Assembly (NCBI GenBank): GCA_016183425.1 | Contig: JACPEP010000051.1 | Span: 20,707 to 84,706, forward strand | From: Chloroflexota bacterium | Lineage (GTDB): Bacteria; Chloroflexota; Dehalococcoidia; JACPEP01 | Direction of reading: 5' to 3' | DNA: 64,000 nucleotides | Shown: positions 60,328 to 64,000 of the stretch, piece after piece | Position numbering within the stretch: position 1 is the first letter of the stretch | How the letters are laid out: every line of letters begins with the position of its first letter | Translations under genes and position numbers: made by a program | The notes under the pieces: generated by a model | What the model was told of the DNA's origin: nothing | The model's input: the letters and a program-made list of their open reading frames with translations, nothing else | Databases searched by the model: none

Positions 60328-61811
60328 CCTTTGAGAGCCACCAGGTCCACAATCAATGGCAAACTGAAGTAGAAGGTGCTTCCTTTGCCCTCCTGGCTCT
60401 CCACCCACACCTTGCCTCCATGGGCCTGAACCAGTTGTTTAACTACTGCCAGTCCGATGCCCGACCCTCCGGTGGCCCGAGAGCGAGACTTGTCGGCACG
60501 ATAAAAGCGGTCAAAGACGAAGGGCAGGTCCGCGGCAGCTATGCCGTGGCCTGTATCAGAGATAGACACAACATGGTTCCTTCCCTCCGTGTTCACCTTC
60601 AAGCTGATTTTGCCCCCAGATGGGGTATGACGAAGGGCATTATCCAGGAGGTTGCCCAGTACTTGCTCCAAACGATGGGCATCAGCCAGCACTGGGGCGA
60701 GGAGTGGTGGCATATCTATCTCTAGACTGATGTTTTTAGATGCACCTTGAAGGGAGACTTTTTCTACTGACCGCTGTATTACTGTGCCCAGGTCAGTGGA
60801 GCTCTTTTCCATCTTTAGCTGGCCGGCCTCCATGAGGGAGAGTTCTCGGAGGTCAGAAACGAGGCGAGAAAGGAACTGGCTCTCCTGGTGGAGAGAAGAC
60901 AGTTGTTCTCGGTTTGGTGGCACAAAGCCATCCACCATGGCCTCCAGGTTGCCCTGGATGATGGAAAGGGGAGTCCGAAGCTCGTGGGCGATGTCTGCCA
61001 CCATCTGACGACGTTGTTTTTCGTTCATAGCCAGCGTTTCAGCCATGGCGTTAAAGGCGGCACCCAACTCTCCAATTTCATCTCCGGAGGATACCGTAAC
61101 TCGTTGTGAGAGGTCGCCGCGAGCAATGGCTTGGGCGGCAGCGGTCACCCTGGTCAGAGGACGGGTAATATATCGGGTGAGAAGCAACCCCAAGAGCACC
61201 GCCGCCGACGCGGCTACGGCTCCCCCCAACCACAGGGAGTTCTTCACTGCCGCTAAATAATCTTGTTCCGGGGGGCCCACTAGCGGCTCCGTGGTCATCT
61301 GGAGGCCGCCCATCATGCGGCTCATTATCTCCATGTGATCCCCCTCCACCACCCCCAACCCCATCATTCCAGCGGCGGGCGCATTCCTCTGCGCTGAGGC
61401 CGCTGGAAGAGAGGCGTCCCAAGGCAAAAAGTGCAGTGTTCCTACTGGCTTTCCTTCTACTGTGATGGAAAATGAAGTCCCCAGAACCTTTTCGTCGACT
61501 AGACGATCGGTCAGTTGTCCGGTGCTATCAGCGATCACCCTTCCCTTGCCGTCAGTGAGGAGAAAATGGCCCTCTTGCTCATTCCCCATAGAGCGAAGGA
61601 GCGCCTCCACCCCTTTCCAACTTCCTTTTTCAGCATAGTAAACTCGTAGAGAGGCGAGGGTCCATCCTACCCTTAGTTGAGTGGAACCCCTCTGGAGGTA
61701 GGAGGAAAACTGACTCTCTGCGCCTCGGGCCACTGAAAGGGCGACAATAGCCACCCCGCTGAGGGCAACGGCAAGGAAGGCCAGGGCCAGCTTAAACCCT
61801 AGGCTACGCAT
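60324..61811 (-). CDS. phoR: PhoR-like sensor histidine kinase
   Basis: A 495-residue sensor kinase. An N-terminal helix (about 7-26), a 160-residue extracytoplasmic domain with a MMGLGVVEGDHMEIMSRMMG methionine-rich stretch, and a second helix (about 195-215) are followed by HAMP, the HisKA box ADIAHELRTPLSIIQG (phosphorylated His near 273) and an HATPase_c domain with N box (NLLDNALRHTP), G1 (ISDTGHGIA) and G2 (GGSGIGLAVV). Position next to pst-phoU and phoB supports PhoR, but the large outer domain differs from typical short PhoR sensors. Overlaps the phoB stop by 8 nt. Confidence 0.87.
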   Translation of the reverse strand: MRSLGFKLALAFLAVALSGVAIVALSVARGAESQFSSYLQRGSTQLRVGWTLASLRVYYAEKGSWKGVEALLRSMGNEQEGHFLLTDGKGRVIADSTGQLTDRLVDEKVLGTSFSITVEGKPVGTLHFLPWDASLPAASAQRNAPAAGMMGLGVVEGDHMEIMSRMMGGLQMTTEPLVGPPEQDYLAAVKNSLWLGGAVAASAAVLLGLLLTRYITRPLTRVTAAAQAIARGDLSQRVTVSSGDEIGELGAAFNAMAETLAMNEKQRRQMVADIAHELRTPLSIIQGNLEAMVDGFVPPNREQLSSLHQESQFLSRLVSDLRELSLMEAGQLKMEKSSTDLGTVIQRSVEKVSLQGASKNISLEIDMPPLLAPVLADAHRLEQVLGNLLDNALRHTPSGGKISLKVNTEGRNHVVSISDTGHGIAAADLPFVFDRFYRADKSRSRATGGSGIGLAVVKQLVQAHGGKVWVESQEGKGSTFYFSLPLIVDLVALKG

Positions 61812-62502
61812 TCTGGGGCGTCTCCAGCTTATAACCTAGCCCATAGACGGTGGCGATGCGGCACTGCCCTTCGGGAGCCACCGCCTCTATCTTTTGTCGC
61901 AGGTTTTTGACGTGGGCATCCACGGTGCGCTCATATCCCTGATAGGCATCCCCCTGGGCTAGCTCCAGAAGCTGCAAACGGGTATAGACCCGACCCGGAT
62001 GGCGCGCCATGGCTTCCAGAAGCCGAAACTCAGTGGGTGTCAGGTTCAACGTCTGGCCGTGGCACGACACCAGGTGTCGCGCCGAATCAATCATCAAATC
62101 GCCCACGACTATCTGTTGCCCTTCCTGGACTGGTAGGCTAGCACGGCGCAGCACTGCCCGCACCCGAGCCACCAACTCCCGGGGGCTAAAGGGTTTGGTA
62201 ACGTAGTCGTCGGCTCCCAGCTCCAGACCGATGAGCTTGTCCGTCTCCTCGTCCCGGGCAGTAAGCATGACGATGGGCACCTGCGACTCACGGCGCAGGG
62301 TACGACATACCTCCAGGCCATCTATTTCAGGAAGCATGAGGTCAAGGACTACCAGTTGGGGCTTCTCCCTCTTGAAAGCAGCCAGAGCCTCCCTGCCGTC
62401 GCCGACACCAACCACCTGGTAGCCATCCTTCTCCAGGTAGACGCGCACTAGCTCCCGAATCTTCGGCTCATCGTCAACGACGAGGATTTTTTTACCGCTC
62501 AT
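61804..62502 (-). CDS. phoB: PhoB-like response regulator
   Basis: A 232-residue OmpR/PhoB-type regulator. The receiver domain has the acidic pocket VVDDEP, phosphoacceptor Asp in VVLDLMLPEIDGLEV (about 53) and KPFSPREL with its Lys. The winged-helix DNA-binding domain follows (about 130-230: LTPTEFRLLEAMARHPGRVY, ERTVDAHVKNLRQKIE). ATG 62502 was chosen over a 10-residue longer start; GGAG lies 6 nt upstream. With PhoR it should activate the pst operon under phosphate limitation. Confidence 0.92.
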   Translation of the reverse strand: MSGKKILVVDDEPKIRELVRVYLEKDGYQVVGVGDGREALAAFKREKPQLVVLDLMLPEIDGLEVCRTLRRESQVPIVMLTARDEETDKLIGLELGADDYVTKPFSPRELVARVRAVLRRASLPVQEGQQIVVGDLMIDSARHLVSCHGQTLNLTPTEFRLLEAMARHPGRVYTRLQLLELAQGDAYQGYERTVDAHVKNLRQKIEAVAPEGQCRIATVYGLGYKLETPQNA

Positions 62503-62539
62503 CCTACGCTCCGTGCCATTAAATATTACCATAAAATGC

Positions 62540-62563
62540 AGGGGGCGGTTTGAGCCGCCCCCT
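62540..62563 (-). terminator. Terminator after Met/Gly-rich genes
   Basis: 9-bp perfect stem AGGGGGCGG / CCGCCCCCT with a 6-nt loop, followed on the minus strand by GCATTTTAT. It separates the Met/Gly-rich gene pair from phoB. Confidence 0.75.
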
Positions 62564-62592
62564 GAGGTACTCGCCTCTTTTTGTAAGACGGG

Positions 62593-63225
62593 TTACTGCC
62601 ACAAACCCATAGGCCAGAAGCCGGTCCTTTGGCCGTAGCCCCCCATCATACCGTAGCCGCTACCCTCCATCATTCCCGTGCCGTAGCCGCCCATCATGCC
62701 ACCACCCATCATACCGTAGCCACCGCCCATCATTCCCGTGCCGCCGCCACCCATCATACCACCACCCATCATGCCGCCGCCAAGACCACCATGCATGGGA
62801 CAGTTTCCCCAGCTAGTGTTGCTCTGAATGGGCTGGGCTAGCAGCTCTTTTATTGTCTCAATGGCCTCCGTGATGGCCTCATCAGCCTGAGTCTGGGTTA
62901 GATACCCATATTTCACTGATAGTTGAATCTGGTCTTTGAAGGGCTCCAAAATGGTGTTTATCAAAGTGCTCTCGCTGACACCCTTGGACTGGGCTATCCC
63001 CAGAAGGGTTTTGCCACCTTGCAGTTGCTGCGTGAGGTCGGAAACGGTGGTCCCCAAGAGGGTGGCTATCCGGTTCAGGGTAACGGTGTCAAGGAGATGA
63101 TGCCCTGCCCACCCGTTGGGCGCTCCCGTTTGTGTTGGGGTAGGAGGCTGAGCGAAGGTCGTCCCCACCCCCAGAACCAAAGCTACCAGAGCCAACCCTG
63201 CCACTAGTCCTACCAGCTTTTTCAT
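62593..63225 (-). CDS. Exported protein with Met/Gly-rich tail
   Basis: A 210-residue secreted protein. A Sec signal peptide is clear (MKKLVGLVAGLALVALVLGV with cleavage near TFAQ). The middle (about 45-135) is helical, with RIATLLGTTVSDLTQQLQGG and TLLGIAQSKGVSESTL, resembling a repeated helical motif seen in DUF2680-like exported proteins. The last 65 residues are repeats of GMMGGG with Tyr/Thr variants and one Cys-His (NCPMHGG). Methionine-rich repeats of this kind can bind Cu(I) or silver. ATG 63225 has AGGAGGAG upstream. It is in an operon with the next protein, 28 nt away. Function is not known. Confidence 0.72.
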   Translation of the reverse strand: MKKLVGLVAGLALVALVLGVGTTFAQPPTPTQTGAPNGWAGHHLLDTVTLNRIATLLGTTVSDLTQQLQGGKTLLGIAQSKGVSESTLINTILEPFKDQIQLSVKYGYLTQTQADEAITEAIETIKELLAQPIQSNTSWGNCPMHGGLGGGMMGGGMMGGGGTGMMGGGYGMMGGGMMGGYGTGMMEGSGYGMMGGYGQRTGFWPMGLWQ

Positions 63226-63253
63226 GATTGTTCTCCTCCTTTCCAAATCCGCC

Positions 63254-63601
63254 TTAGCGCATCCCGCCCCAAGGTCCGCCGCCCATCATGCCTCCCTCCA
63301 TCATGCCTCCCCCCATCATCCCACCACCCATCATCTGTCCCATTCCGCCGTACCCGCTGGTACCCATACCTCCCCCGGGGCCACCAGCGGGCCAGGGAGA
63401 AAAAGAGTTGTTAGGAACTGCCCCAGGAGCGGTAGCTTCAGGAGCATAGAATCCACTTCCACCGACGCCCTTTTCAAAAGATGTTTGGCTCATTGGCGAA
63501 AGTGAGGGTCCTCCTGCCGAAAAGACCCCTTGCCCGGCGCCCATCACCAGGGCCCCAACCACAACGGCGGCTCCCAGGGCTACTAAAAACCAGCTACTCA
63601 A
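63254..63601 (-). CDS. Small membrane-anchored Met/Gly-rich protein
   Basis: A 115-residue protein starting at TTG 63601, 8 nt after GGAGAAGGAGG. It has an N-terminal hydrophobic segment (WFLVALGAAVVVGALVMGAG, about 4-23), a Ser/Pro/Gly middle, and a C-terminal run of MMGGG repeats (from about 88). It is the upstream partner of the Met/Gly-rich protein at 62593 and shares its tail, so both probably act together, perhaps in binding of a soft metal. No known family was recognised. Confidence 0.65.
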   Translation of the reverse strand: MSSWFLVALGAAVVVGALVMGAGQGVFSAGGPSLSPMSQTSFEKGVGGSGFYAPEATAPGAVPNNSFSPWPAGGPGGGMGTSGYGGMGQMMGGGMMGGGMMEGGMMGGGPWGGMR

Positions 63602-64000
63602 ATTAGCGCCTCCTTCTCCTTTTCTTGTCTTCTGAGTACATTGTAGCTGGGGATGTTGAAAAAACGATGAAGAAGTTATGACTTTATTTTGGGGGTTTTT
63701 TCACCTTTTAGGGAGGCCAGCTAAGGCTGAGGGCTTGTTGTAGTTTGTCAGCAGGCAGTTGCCGCCAACACAATTTAGCCGTTATGGCAGTTTAGAGGTA
63801 TCTTTCCCTAAACCAGACTAAGAAAGCCCACAAGCTAAGAAACAAAAATACCCTCTAGTTTATATGAAACGTCTTAAATGTTTGCGCATAATATTTTGAG
63901 AGGGTTGTTTGGTTGCGCCCATTTCGTAAAATGAGAAATCAGAGCCATTTTGAGTTCCTCGACCGACGGGAAATAACGGTTGTGGGTGACGAGCCTGCGG
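63602..64000. other. 399-nt AT-rich gap at right edge
   Basis: No gene is supported on either strand. Near the end a promoter TTGTTT (63905-63910), 16-nt spacer, TAAAAT (63927-63932) points right, toward a gene outside the window. An open frame from ATG 63931 (NQSHFEFLDRREITVV...) runs off the edge but lacks a ribosome site. Confidence 0.4.

Noticed and set aside
62629..62841. His/Ala/Thr-rich ORF on the plus strand
   Set aside because: It is the antisense shadow of the Met/Gly repeats encoded on the minus strand.
63931..64000. Partial gene at the right edge
   Set aside because: The ATG overlaps the likely -10 box and has no Shine-Dalgarno; too little sequence to judge.
1..64000. CRISPR arrays, prophage or integrative element boundaries
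   Set aside because: No spaced direct repeats, integrase or att-like repeats at the tRNA were seen; the IS481-like remnant is the only mobile element recognised.

Overview
The window (about 64 kb, moderately GC-rich) looks like a chromosome segment of a Chloroflexota bacterium, most likely class Dehalococcoidia or a relative. The basis is a mix of features, and no marker phylogeny could be run: a reductive-dehalogenase-like protein, cobalamin-linked genes, a ClpC-RadA neighbourhood, a free-standing 5S rRNA gene beside a single tRNA with no 16S or 23S, Tat-type lipoprotein substrate-binding proteins without ABC partners, and many catabolic CoA and VOC enzymes.

Layout. 1-2.5 kb (minus): arsenite methyltransferase (cut by the window edge), a GNAT acetyltransferase and an MFS exporter. 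2.6-3.8 kb: a decayed IS481-like element. 4-7 kb (plus): two ferredoxins, methylmalonyl-CoA epimerase, the B12-binding part of methylmalonyl-CoA mutase and MeaB. 7.1-9 kb: CNNM/CorC-type protein and a DUF2344 protein. 9.1-13.6 kb: a substrate-binding protein with a frameshift, a Cys-rich MerR regulator, an iodothyronine-deiodinase-like selenoprotein with an in-frame UGA and SECIS-like hairpin, and a cytoplasmic reductive-dehalogenase-like protein. 13.6-18.8 kb: M48 protease, DUF2079 membrane protein, nitroreductase, histidine phosphatase. 19-26 kb: tRNA-Ala, 5S rRNA, S1-domain protein, ClpC, MFS, RadA. 25.9-31.3 kb (minus): elongasome operon mreB-mreC-mreD-mrdA-rodA, with a stop codon inside mreD. 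31.5-36.7 kb (minus): ADP-forming acyl-CoA synthetase subunits, two tandem CoA-transferases and a small DMT protein. 36.9-48.9 kb (plus): a catabolic cluster of two VOC proteins, RidA, a FAD oxidoreductase, two tandem M20 hydrolases, a substrate-binding protein, a Mop-type molybdenum hydroxylase and class I fumarase/tartrate dehydratase subunits. 48.9-55.4 kb: RodZ-like PASTA protein, Wzz/CpsD pair, PQQ-type propeller, YchF-like GTPase, CcdA, VTT protein. 55.5-62.5 kb: the full phosphate regulon pstSCAB-phoU, converging on phoBR. 62.6-63.6 kb: two exported Met/Gly-rich proteins.

The most striking part is 9.06-13.55 kb. A gene reading GSVT-UGA-PPF, followed at the right distance by a 17-nt hairpin with a GGU loop, sits 16 nt upstream of a reductive-dehalogenase-like gene and downstream of a Cys-rich MerR gene. 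The promoters of the substrate-binding protein and of the merR operon carry the same two-part palindromic module with identical spacing. This suggests one regulon for sensing, taking up and reductively dehalogenating a halogenated compound, using both selenium and cobalamin chemistry. The function is inferred; the recoded UGA, the hairpin and the shared promoter module are read directly from the sequence.
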